Part shown: positions 31,874 to 39,732 of the stretch, in pieces | Numbering within the stretch: position 1 is the stretch's first letter | Layout of the letters: each line of letters starts with the position of its first letter | Assembly (NCBI RefSeq): GCF_003112515.1 | Contig: NZ_BEVZ01000002.1 | Location: 744,001 to 808,000 of the forward strand | Direction: 5' to 3' | Source of the DNA: Streptomyces fragilis | Lineage (GTDB): Bacteria > Actinomycetota > Actinomycetes > Streptomycetales > Streptomycetaceae | Length of the DNA: 64,000 nucleotides | Position numbers and translations under genes: made by a program | The notes under the pieces: generated by a model | What the model was told of the DNA's origin: nothing | Database searches by the model: none | Seen by the model: only the letters and a program-made list of their open reading frames with translations

Positions 31874-33138
31874 CAGTTCGTCCTCCAGACGGCGACCCGC
31901 CAGCGCGAGATCCAGCCCCAGACGAGGCCGGCCAGGAATCCGGTGACAACCAGCGCGCCGAGCAGCCACCAGCCGCGGCCCAGCCCGAAGGCGGCCACGT
32001 CGTCGGCGTCGGACGGCCCGTCCACCACGTCCACCGTGAGCTCCACCGGCAGTCCCGGCGTCGTCTTCACGCCGGCCGCTGGGGAGAAGGAGTGCGTCAC
32101 CGCGAGGCAGACCACCTCGGCGGGCGCGTCGTCCTCGTCGCTCTGCGCCTTCGGCAACCTCAGGCCCGTGGAGACCAGGTCGGTGCGGCCGTGCCCGGAC
32201 GCCTCGCCGCGCACCATCTCCCGCCCGTGGACGGTGACCGCCCGCAGCAGCACCCCGTACCCGGGGGTCACCTCGCGGTCGGCGGCGACGCTCACCGCGG
32301 CGCGCAGTTCCTGCCCCGGCTCCAGGTCCACCCGGTACCAGCGGGCCTTCCCGAAGTCCGCGCGGTCCGTGTACAGCCCGGACTTCAGCACCGGCGCGCC
32401 CTCGCAGGCGCCGGTGCCCTCGACGGCCACCGGGGTGACCGTCGGGTCCGCGGCGCGCTCGACCAACTGGCCCACGCGGTCGGCGAGTTCCTCCTTGTGC
32501 TGTACGGAGGTGTAGGTGCCGCCGGTGGCCTCGGCGATGCAGAGCAGCTGGTCGCGGGTCTTGGCGTCGGGGACCAGACCCAGGGTGTCGATGGTCAGGC
32601 CGATGCCCCGGGCCGCGATCTCGCGGGCCACCTCGCACGGGTCCAGCGGGGCGCAGGTGTCCTCGCCGTCGGTGATCAGGACGATCCGGCGGGTGCCCTC
32701 GCCCTCCTGGAAGTCACGGGCCGCCGCCTGCAGCGCGGGACCGATCGGGGTCCAGCCGGTGGGCGTCAGCGTGGCGACCGCCGTCTTGGCCTCCACCCGG
32801 TCCAACGGGCCGATCGGGTAGAGCTGTTCGGTGTCCTTGCAGCCCTCCTTGCGGTCGTCGCCCGGGTAGTTCGCGCCGAGCGTCCGGATGCCGAGCCGCA
32901 CCTCCTCGGGGGTCGCGTCCAGGACCTCGTTGAAGGCCTGCTTGGCCGCCGCCATCCGGCTGCCGCCGTCCACGTCCCGCTCGCGCATGGAGCCGCTGAC
33001 GTCGAGCACCAACTCGACCTGTGGCGTGGGCCGTCCGTCCGTCTCGTCGGCCGCGGCCGACGTGGGGAACGCCGGTCCTGCCGCCAGGGCGGCGAGCAGG
33101 GCGAGTGCGCCTACCGCCAACCGTTTTCTTCTGATCAT
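31873..33138 (-). CDS. Secreted von Willebrand factor A domain protein with membrane anchor
   Basis: A 421-residue protein with a Sec signal (LAVGALALLAALAAGPAFPTSAAA), then a VWA domain (about 37-235) with an intact metal-ion site: DVSGSM, TPTGWTPIG (Thr) and ITDGEDTC (Asp). A beta-rich domain (GKARWYRVDLEPGQELRAAVSV) and one C-terminal helix (WWLLGALVVTGFLAGLVWGW) followed by basic residues anchor it outward. VWA domains bind protein partners through a metal; its co-translated neighbour at 31049-31873 is the natural candidate. No chaperone-like MoxR ATPase is nearby. ATG 33138. Confidence 0.87.
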   Translation of the reverse strand: MIRRKRLAVGALALLAALAAGPAFPTSAAADETDGRPTPQVELVLDVSGSMRERDVDGGSRMAAAKQAFNEVLDATPEEVRLGIRTLGANYPGDDRKEGCKDTEQLYPIGPLDRVEAKTAVATLTPTGWTPIGPALQAAARDFQEGEGTRRIVLITDGEDTCAPLDPCEVAREIAARGIGLTIDTLGLVPDAKTRDQLLCIAEATGGTYTSVQHKEELADRVGQLVERAADPTVTPVAVEGTGACEGAPVLKSGLYTDRADFGKARWYRVDLEPGQELRAAVSVAADREVTPGYGVLLRAVTVHGREMVRGEASGHGRTDLVSTGLRLPKAQSDEDDAPAEVVCLAVTHSFSPAAGVKTTPGLPVELTVDVVDGPSDADDVAAFGLGRGWWLLGALVVTGFLAGLVWGWISRWRVAVWRTN

Positions 33139-33220
33139 CGCCGGATCGTATTGAACGAAGTGTCGTGCGGTGGCGGCGGGGGTCGATCCCCCGTACTCGG
33201 CAATCGGGTTGACGGACGCC

Positions 33221-34828
33221 TCACCCTTCGAGAGGAGGCGGAAGGAGCGTCCACCGGTCGCCCGGCACGTCGGGTGAGAGGCGCATCAGCGTGAGCGCCT
33301 TGGTGGGCAGCGGATCGCCCAGCAGCGCCTCGCGGTCGGGGGTGGAGGGCAGCCGGGCAGCGGCCTCCCGCAGCACGGAGGCCAGAGCCTCGGACGAGCC
33401 GGCCGCGGCGCCGAGCGCGCCGGCGACCAGCGATCCGAAGAGCTTGCGGCGCAGCGCCGTCACGTCGTCGGTGACGATCCGCGCAGGGAAGCCGTCCGGC
33501 AGCCGCAGCCCGTGACGGGCCAGCCGCCGCGGGGCGACCCGGATGTCCGCCAGGTCCCGGTAGACCAGGCGCACCGGCCTGCCGTCCGGGGAGAGCACCG
33601 CGAGCAGGTTCTGGCCGTGGGCCTCCAGGGCCACCCCCAGCTCCAGCAGGCGCAGACCCACGCCCAGGGACAGCGCCGCGAGATCGGTGAGCCAGGAGGA
33701 CGCGAGGACGGACCCCGCCGCGGCGAGCGCGGCCACGGGCACGACCCGCTCGCCGGGACCCGCGTACACCTCCGGCGCCTCGCGGATCACCGCCGCGAGG
33801 TCCGGTGTGCCGTCGCAGGCGGCGCCCAGGGTGCGGGTGACGTGCAGCAGGCCGCCCAGACGCGGCGTCAGGGCCTCCGCGAAGGCCGAGACGATCGCCG
33901 AGGAGGCGATCGACCCGGGGGAGATGTCGCGTACCGAGGAGGTCAGCCGGGCCGACAGCGCGGTCTTCACCTGCGGCCCGCCGGGCACCGCCAAGGTGCG
34001 CAGGGCCATCAGGGGGTGCGCGGCGAATCCGTCCGCGTCGCCCTGCCTGTTCACCTCTCCGTTCCCCTCGCCATTCCCGGAACCGGTTGCGGTGCCGGAG
34101 CCGGTCCCGGTGCCGGTCCCGGTTCCGATTTCGGTTCGGTTGCCGTCCACGGGCAGGCGCAGGACGTGCCGTGCCTGCCAGGGGTGCACGGGCAGCAGCA
34201 GCCGGCCGCTGTCGCGCCATTCGGCCGGCCAGTCGCCGGACACCAGGCACCGCTCCCGCTCCACCGGAAGCAGGGACAGTCGTACCACCGGCCGGTGCTC
34301 GGGCGCGTAGGCCAGTTCGTCGGCCACCGTGAAACCGGGCCGGGAACGGCAGCCCGGGTGGTACGGATGACCGTCCACCACCCGTTGCTCCCACTCCCAC
34401 GACGCCGCCGAAGGCCCGGGGGCCGCAGCCGTGTCGGCACGGGACAGCGCCAACGACGTCACGCTGCCCGCGAGTTCGGCGGCGAACACCGTGCCGTGCG
34501 GGACGCCCAGGTCCTCCACCAGCGCGGCCGGATCCAGGTACTCGACGCCCGCCAGGCCGAGGCGCGTCACCCTGCCGTCCACCGCGAACGGATCGGCGGG
34601 CGGCCCGTGGAGCGCGCGGCCGTCCGCCAGCCGTACGGTCAGGCCGCCGGCCGTGTTGCCGCGTTCCGCGATCCACGGCAGCGGCTCGAAGGCCAGGGCC
34701 CGCCACAGCCGGGTCAGCACGGCGGCCCGCGCCCCGGGCAGGGCCGCGCCGAACGGCTCGACCAGGTCGGGGCGCAGGTCCGCCAAGTGCCGTGCCACCT
34801 CGTGCTCCTGGCGGACCGAACACCGCAC
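33221..34828 (-). CDS. IucA/IucC family siderophore synthetase (NIS), first
   Basis: A 535-residue NRPS-independent siderophore synthetase, which condenses a carboxylate such as citrate or succinate with an amine or alcohol using ATP. Conserved blocks are DGHPYHPGCRSRPGF (nucleotide loop, about 151-165), LLPVHPWQ, and KTALSARLTSSVRDISPGS. The end has ALEAHGQNLLAVL, VYRDLADIRV and a FhuF-like C-terminal region. A Gly/Thr insertion (about 223-255) made of 6-bp repeats interrupts it after LPVDGNRTE. The usual DesA-C type amine genes are not present, so the product is unknown. Confidence 0.85.
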   Translation of the reverse strand: MRCSVRQEHEVARHLADLRPDLVEPFGAALPGARAAVLTRLWRALAFEPLPWIAERGNTAGGLTVRLADGRALHGPPADPFAVDGRVTRLGLAGVEYLDPAALVEDLGVPHGTVFAAELAGSVTSLALSRADTAAAPGPSAASWEWEQRVVDGHPYHPGCRSRPGFTVADELAYAPEHRPVVRLSLLPVERERCLVSGDWPAEWRDSGRLLLPVHPWQARHVLRLPVDGNRTEIGTGTGTGTGSGTATGSGNGEGNGEVNRQGDADGFAAHPLMALRTLAVPGGPQVKTALSARLTSSVRDISPGSIASSAIVSAFAEALTPRLGGLLHVTRTLGAACDGTPDLAAVIREAPEVYAGPGERVVPVAALAAAGSVLASSWLTDLAALSLGVGLRLLELGVALEAHGQNLLAVLSPDGRPVRLVYRDLADIRVAPRRLARHGLRLPDGFPARIVTDDVTALRRKLFGSLVAGALGAAAGSSEALASVLREAAARLPSTPDREALLGDPLPTKALTLMRLSPDVPGDRWTLLPPPLEG

Positions 34829-35044
34829 GTCGCCGTCTCCTCCGTGTCGCTGCGTGCCGGGGCATCGGTCGGTGCCGCGGTGTGGCGCTGCCGGGGCCGG
34901 CGCCGGTGCTGATGCTGGTGCCGTGCCGCGGTGTGTCGGTGCCGGTCCCGCGCTGTGCCGGTGCGGTTGCCGCTGCGTTCCGGGCCTCGGCGTCGTGTCG
35001 CGGCCTCGTGTCGCGGCGTCCTGTCGTGGCCCGGCGGCGTCGGG
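34829..35044. other. 216-base low-complexity intergenic region
   Basis: The region is dominated by GGTGCCG/GGTGCGG and GTGTCGCGGCCTC-like short repeats similar to those inside the flanking siderophore synthetase genes. No gene or clear operator was found, and no DmdR/IdeR-type iron box was seen. Confidence 0.5.
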
Positions 35045-35647
35045 TCAGGCGTCAGGCCCCTCGTGGAGGCCGGTGTCGGCCGGGCCCCGGGTGAAGCGGG
35101 TGAACCGCACCTGGAGTCCCGCGCGTCGGGGCGAGCAGCAGAACGGCCCCGCGCCGGCCACCGCGTCCGGCGACAACGGTGCGAGGCGGACCATGCGCCA
35201 GGGCTCCTCCGGGACCCGGGCGCGGATGGTCACCGCGTCGCCCACGCGGCTGGCCCTGACCGTGACCGGACGGCCGTGCCAGTCGGGGACGGGAGCGAGG
35301 GACCAGTCGGAGAGGCCGTGGGTGACGACGGCGCCCAGCTGGGGGACCCCGTCACTCATCTCCACCCCGGCCTTGATCCAGGTGTGCGCGTCCACACGGA
35401 CCATGAGCCCCGCCTGGTCGTACAGCGCGTCGAAGAGGGCCAGGAACGTGACCTCCACCGCCGACCCGCCGGGGAACGCGGTGAGCAGCGCGTGGCCGTC
35501 GTCGCGGACGAAGCCGTAGCTGGTGGTGCGCCAGAAGTCGGACTCCTCCCGCGCGGTGACGAGCAGATCCGTGCCCTCGACGGCGGTGGCCAGGGGCGGA
35601 TTGAGCCAGGTGGCGTCGTTCAGGTCGACTTCCTGCCGGTGGTCCAC
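35045..35647 (-). CDS. DUF1349 domain protein
   Basis: A 200-residue concanavalin-A-like jelly-roll protein (DUF1349): VEGTDLLVTAREESDFWRTTSYGFVRDDGHALL, VDAHTWIKAGVEMSDGVPQLGAVVTHGLSDWSLAP and the late VTIRARVPEEPWRMVRLAPL. The family contains cytosolic beta-sandwich proteins of unclear role, possibly carbohydrate-binding. It lies between and is read in the same direction as the first siderophore synthetase. ATG 35647. A relation to iron uptake is only positional. Confidence 0.8.
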   Translation of the reverse strand: MDHRQEVDLNDATWLNPPLATAVEGTDLLVTAREESDFWRTTSYGFVRDDGHALLTAFPGGSAVEVTFLALFDALYDQAGLMVRVDAHTWIKAGVEMSDGVPQLGAVVTHGLSDWSLAPVPDWHGRPVTVRASRVGDAVTIRARVPEEPWRMVRLAPLSPDAVAGAGPFCCSPRRAGLQVRFTRFTRGPADTGLHEGPDA

Positions 35648-35884
35648 GGGGTTGTCCTTACGCCGGTGGTGCGAGCGAGCCGGCGTGCACGGCCGTGGCC
35701 CCCCGCCCCGGATGCGGTCGTGCGTGCCGCGACAAGATCCTTCACAGCGGAGCGGTACTTGTCCAGGCCGTCTCCCGCGGATGGCCGTCCCTCGCCCCTC
35801 CCTCCGGAGCGGACTTCGCGACCGTGCCGGGGCCGGAGATACTGACCGCGACCGCGCCGCCGGACGAACGGACCATCAGCGCAC

Positions 35885-37783
35885 ATGCCCCCCATCGCGG
35901 ACCTCGGCGAGAGCGCCGACGCCTACGCCTGCACGCCGCTCCTCAACTGCCTCCTGCGCGAGGCCGCCCGGCCGGAGGACGGCGCGGGGGAGGCGGGCAC
36001 GGGCCTGCGCGTGCACCGGCTGGCGGCCAGCGGCCGGCTGCTCAGGGTGCGCGGGACCAGGCGCCCCACCGAGCCGGAGGTGCGCCGAGGGCCGGAGGCG
36101 CGCGGGGAGCCGGGATGGCGGCGGCTGGACCACACGGAACTGGTCAAACTGGTCGCCGAGGAGCTCCGCCTGCACACCGGCCTCACCAACGACGAACTGC
36201 CCGGCGAGATGCTCGACAGCCGTAACGCCGTCGCCGCCCTGCTCGCCGCCCGCGCCTCGGCCGAGCCGCCCGCCGACCCCTACCTCCGTTCCGAGCAGTC
36301 CCTGCTGACCGGCCACCCCTACCACCCCGCGCCCAAGGCCCGCGGCGGGGGACCGGCGGCCGCCTGGCTCCCGTACGCGCCCGAGGCGCACGCCCGCTTC
36401 CCGCTGACCCTGCTCGCCGTCCGGGAGGACGCCGTCGTCGAGGAGGGGGACGTCACAGCCCTGGACGCCCTGGGCGAGGCACCGCCCGGCTACCGGCTGC
36501 TTCCCGCGCACCCCTGGCAGCTGGAACTGGTGGCGGGCCGCCCCGAGATCCGCCGGGCGTTCGCCGACGGACGGCTGCTGCGCCTGGGCGTCACCGCCGA
36601 GCACGCCTGGCCCACTGCCGCCGTGCGCACGGTCCACTTGCCGGGGGCGGACCTCTTCCTGAAGTTCAGCCTCGACGTGCGGATCACCAACGACGTCCGG
36701 CGGCTGTGGCGGCACGACCTGCTGCGCCTGCGCCGCACGGACACCGCCGTGACCACCGCGCTGGCCGCCCTGCCGGCCGAGGAGGCGGCGGGCGCGGCCT
36801 GGCTGAGCGACCGTGGTTACCGCACGGCGTCCTTCGCCTTCGAGGAACTGGCCGTGCTGGCCCGTGAGGGCCTCACCGCCCACCTCCCGCCCGGCGCCAC
36901 CGCACTGCTGGCCGCGGCCCTCGCCGAGGGCTTCGAGGGCAGCCCGCTGGACCGGGCCGGCGGCGACCCGCACGCCTGGTGGACGGCGTACCTCCGCGCG
37001 GTCGTCCCGCCCGCGCTCCACCTCTTCCACCGGCACGGCGTGGTCCTGGAGGCCCACCTGCAGAACTGCCTGATCGTCGTCGGCCCCGACGGGTGGCCCG
37101 TCCGCGCCCTCTTCCGTGACGCGGAGGGAGTCAAGACGGTGCCGGGAGCGGGGCCGATCACCGGGGTCGGACCGGTCGCCGGGGTCGGGGCCGAGTCCGG
37201 AGTCGAGGTCGGGGCCGGATCCTTGGGCGCAGCCGGAACCGGAGCCGAGGCCGCAGCGGAACGTGGGGCTGGAGCTGGAGCCGAGCCCGGATCCACAGCT
37301 GGATCCGCGGCCGCGGTCGAGCCCGAATCCGCAGCCGGTTCCGGCACCGGCACCGGAACCGGCACCGGAACCGGAACCGGAACCGGGGCAGAGGCCGAAG
37401 CCGAACCTGGGGCTGGAGCCGTAGCTGGGGTCGCGGCCGGAGCTGGAGCCGCGGCCGGAACCGGAGCCACGGCCGCGGATGAGCCCGGATCCGGGGCGCG
37501 AGCCGCGGTGGAGCGGGCCGCGGGCTGGGAGCGGCTGGTCTACTGCCTGCTCGTCAACCATCTGGGCGAAATCGCCGAAGCCCTGCGCGAGCGGCACCCC
37601 GCCCTCGACCCGTGGCCCGCGGTACGACGCGAGATCGCCCGGCACGACATCCCGGAGGCCCGGCGACTGCTCACCCGGCCGACCCTGCCCGGCAAGACGA
37701 ACCTGCTGCTGCGGTGGACCGGCGCGGACGGGGCGGACGCCCGCTACCTCCCGCTGCCGAACCCGCTGACAGGGACGGCGTGA
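35885..37783 (+). CDS. IucA/IucC family siderophore synthetase (NIS), second, with long Gly/Thr/Ala insertion
   Basis: A 632-residue NIS synthetase. Conserved blocks are LTGHPYHPAPKARGG, LLPAHPWQLELV, LKFSLDVRITNDVRR, LEAHLQNCLIVV and, at the end, LVYCLLVNHLGEIA and PTLPGKTNLLLRW. Between FRDAEGVK and the last block is a roughly 120-residue low-complexity insert (about 418-540) of alternating Gly, Thr, Ala and acidic residues, including seven or more consecutive Gly-Thr pairs. Relatives I recall lack this, so the core would be about 510 residues. It diverges from the other synthetase, suggesting a two-enzyme siderophore pathway. Confidence 0.85.
   Translation: MPPIADLGESADAYACTPLLNCLLREAARPEDGAGEAGTGLRVHRLAASGRLLRVRGTRRPTEPEVRRGPEARGEPGWRRLDHTELVKLVAEELRLHTGLTNDELPGEMLDSRNAVAALLAARASAEPPADPYLRSEQSLLTGHPYHPAPKARGGGPAAAWLPYAPEAHARFPLTLLAVREDAVVEEGDVTALDALGEAPPGYRLLPAHPWQLELVAGRPEIRRAFADGRLLRLGVTAEHAWPTAAVRTVHLPGADLFLKFSLDVRITNDVRRLWRHDLLRLRRTDTAVTTALAALPAEEAAGAAWLSDRGYRTASFAFEELAVLAREGLTAHLPPGATALLAAALAEGFEGSPLDRAGGDPHAWWTAYLRAVVPPALHLFHRHGVVLEAHLQNCLIVVGPDGWPVRALFRDAEGVKTVPGAGPITGVGPVAGVGAESGVEVGAGSLGAAGTGAEAAAERGAGAGAEPGSTAGSAAAVEPESAAGSGTGTGTGTGTGTGTGAEAEAEPGAGAVAGVAAGAGAAAGTGATAADEPGSGARAAVERAAGWERLVYCLLVNHLGEIAEALRERHPALDPWPAVRREIARHDIPEARRLLTRPTLPGKTNLLLRWTGADGADARYLPLPNPLTGTA
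37140..37500 (+). repeat. Simple-sequence expansion in the second siderophore synthetase
   Basis: GGAACCGGCACC-type 6-bp units repeat almost perfectly from 37341 to 37389 and degenerate copies spread across the whole segment. The frame is kept throughout. The same unit occurs on the opposite strand in the first synthetase (34057-34143). Confidence 0.8.
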
Positions 37784-37940
37784 ACGACCGGACGGGCCCG
37801 GGCCTCGCGCCGCCGCGCAGGCCGGTCCGCCACCCCGTGGCCCCGGGCGGCAGCACCGGAACTGCGGATCGGGCCATGAGCCCCCACCCTGGAAGGAGAC
37901 GTCGCGCGCGGTGCGCGGCGCACCGGCCAGGGAGTGCCCG

Positions 37941-38168
37941 ATGGCGAAGAGCGACAGCGGCGACAAGAAGCTGAAGAAGGGCGACAAGGTCGCCTGGAGC
38001 AGCCACGGCAGCGAGACCGAGGGCAAGGTGGAGAAGAAGATCACCGAGCGGACCGAGGAGGCGGGGCGCACCGTGGACGCCTCGTCGGACGACCCGCAGT
38101 ACGAGGTCCGCAGCGAGAAGTCCGGCCGGTCGGCGGTGCACAAGCCGTCCTCGCTGAAGAAGAAGTGA
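37941..38168 (+). CDS. DUF2945 (HVA1/TUDOR-type) small protein
   Basis: A 75-residue highly charged protein: KKGDKVAWSSHGSETEGKVEKKITERTE, DPQYEVRSEKSGRSAVHKPSSLKKK. This is the DUF2945 / hypervirulence-associated TUDOR-like family, small SH3-like barrels of unknown function common in soil bacteria. ATG 37941 has GGGAG 7 bases upstream. Its stop overlaps the GTG of the following DUF3140 gene. Confidence 0.85.
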   Translation: MAKSDSGDKKLKKGDKVAWSSHGSETEGKVEKKITERTEEAGRTVDASSDDPQYEVRSEKSGRSAVHKPSSLKKK

Positions 38169-38506
38169 CGCCGGTGGACGACGGCGAGCGCGAGGAGACC
38201 TGGGGCGAGTTCCGCGAGCTGGTGAACATGAGCCCCTCCGACCTGGAGAAGTGGCTGGCCACCGAGGAGTCCCAGGAGGCGGGCCAGCACAAGGACGGGG
38301 GCGAGTCCACGGGCCACGCCTCCGGCCGCAGGATCGTCGAGATCCTGCGCGCGAAGAAGGGCGACCTCTCCGACGACGACTACGGGCACATGCGCAAGGT
38401 GGTCGGCTACGTCCGGCGGCACCTCGCCCAGCGCCCCTCGGGCGACGTGCGGGACACCCGCTGGCGGCACTCGCTCATGAACTGGGGCCACGACCCGCTG
38501 GTGTGA
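38165..38506 (+). CDS. DUF3140 family protein
   Basis: A 113-residue protein: ETWGEFRELVNMSPSDLEKWLATEESQEAGQHKDGGESTGHASGRRIVEILRAKKGDLSDDDYGHMRKVVGYVRRHLAQRP covers the DUF3140 family core, ending DTRWRHSLMNWGHDP. DUF3140 proteins resemble small DNA-binding or histone-like proteins and are often adjacent to DUF2945 genes, as here. GTG 38165 is coupled to the previous stop; GTG 38174 is an alternative. No reaction is known. Confidence 0.85.
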   Translation: MTPVDDGEREETWGEFRELVNMSPSDLEKWLATEESQEAGQHKDGGESTGHASGRRIVEILRAKKGDLSDDDYGHMRKVVGYVRRHLAQRPSGDVRDTRWRHSLMNWGHDPLV

Positions 38507-38641
38507 CCGCCAGGTCCCCGCCCGGCTACCATGCTCCTTTCGTGCCGGAGGCGGCAGGCGAGGCGGGCACCGTACGGCGGGCGCCCACCGCCTCGGACCC
38601 GGCCGTGACGGCGAGGCGACGACCGGTAGGGCCTGGGACAG

Positions 38642-39565
38642 ATGCTGAGAGAGGTCACCGCCACCCGCTACGTCGAACCGCTGCGGACCGGTGGATCGGT
38701 GCCCGGGGTCGTCGAGGCGGACGACCTGGGCACCTACGTGGTGAAGTTCACCGGTTCCGCGCAGGGACGCAAGGCGCTGGTCGCCGAGGTGATCGTCGGG
38801 GAACTGGCGCGCCGGCTCCGGCTGCGGGTGCCCGAACTGGTGCGGGTCCGGTTCGACCCGGCCCTCGGCGCGGACGAGCCGCACGCGGAGGTCCGCGGCC
38901 TGCTGAACGCCAGCGCGGGCCTCAACCTGGGCATGGACCACCTTTCCGGCGGCGCCGACCTCACCCCCGAGCTGGCCGAGACCTTCACCGTCGACCCCCT
39001 GGAGGCCGGTCGGATCGTCTGGCTCGACGCCCTCACGGCCAACGTCGACCGCACCGTGCACAGCTCCAACCTGATGGTCTGGCCCACCCGCGGCACCGCC
39101 CCGGCCCGCCTCTGGCTCATCGACCACGGCGCCGCCCTGGTCTTCCACCACCGGTGGGACGACACCGCCCCCGACAAGGCCTACGACTTCCGGCACCACG
39201 CGCTGGGCCGCTACGCCCCGGACACCCGCGCCGCCGACGCCGAACTGGCGCCCCGGGTCACCGAGGAACTGCTGCGCGAGGTGGCCGCCGAGGTGCCCGA
39301 CGAGTGGCTGGAGGGCGAGCCCGGATTCCCGGGGCCGGACGCGCTCCGCGAGGCCTACGTCACCTGGCTCGCCGCGCGGGCGGCCTCCTCGGCCACCTGG
39401 CTGCCGGTCGACTTCCCCAGCGGCGACCAGCTCGCCGCGGAGGAGCACGCCCGGCGGGAGAAGAGCCGGCGCGGACGCCCCGGGTGGCTCCAGCGCGTCC
39501 CCGACCTCCACGGCAAACCGGCCGCGACGCAGGACTGGTCCGCCCACCTGGACGACGCGGGCTGA
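38642..39565 (+). CDS. Orphan HipA-like kinase family protein
   Basis: A 307-residue member of the HipA-like kinase group. It has a nucleotide-binding N-lobe (TYVVKFTGSAQGRKALVAEVIVGELARRL), the catalytic loop NVDRTVHSSNLMVW, and the metal-binding IDHGAALVF in place of DFG. HipA kinases phosphorylate protein targets (for example GltX) and normally pair with a HipB antitoxin gene. None is adjacent, and the protein is shorter than HipA (about 440), so it need not be a toxin. ATG 38642. Confidence 0.8.
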   Translation: MLREVTATRYVEPLRTGGSVPGVVEADDLGTYVVKFTGSAQGRKALVAEVIVGELARRLRLRVPELVRVRFDPALGADEPHAEVRGLLNASAGLNLGMDHLSGGADLTPELAETFTVDPLEAGRIVWLDALTANVDRTVHSSNLMVWPTRGTAPARLWLIDHGAALVFHHRWDDTAPDKAYDFRHHALGRYAPDTRAADAELAPRVTEELLREVAAEVPDEWLEGEPGFPGPDALREAYVTWLAARAASSATWLPVDFPSGDQLAAEEHARREKSRRGRPGWLQRVPDLHGKPAATQDWSAHLDDAG

Positions 39566-39732
39566 CCACGCGGGCCGGTGGCGGTCGCCGCGGTCGCTGG
39601 AGGCGACGCCCTTGCGGTCGGCGGCGGGGGATGCCGGTGCCCAGCCCGTGCGGTCGGCTCCCCCCGGCGCCCCCGCTGCCCCGGGAGGGGTGGCCGCCCA
39701 GCGCGGGAGCGGCGGGGCGGCCGGTCCCGCGG

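Noticed and set aside
35648..35884. Iron box upstream of the second siderophore synthetase
   Set aside because: No TTAGGTTAGGCTCACCTAA-like palindrome was found on inspection.
38642..39565. Toxin-antitoxin call for the HipA-like kinase
   Set aside because: No antitoxin-like HTH gene precedes it, and it is shorter than HipA; stand-alone kinases of this type are common in actinobacteria.
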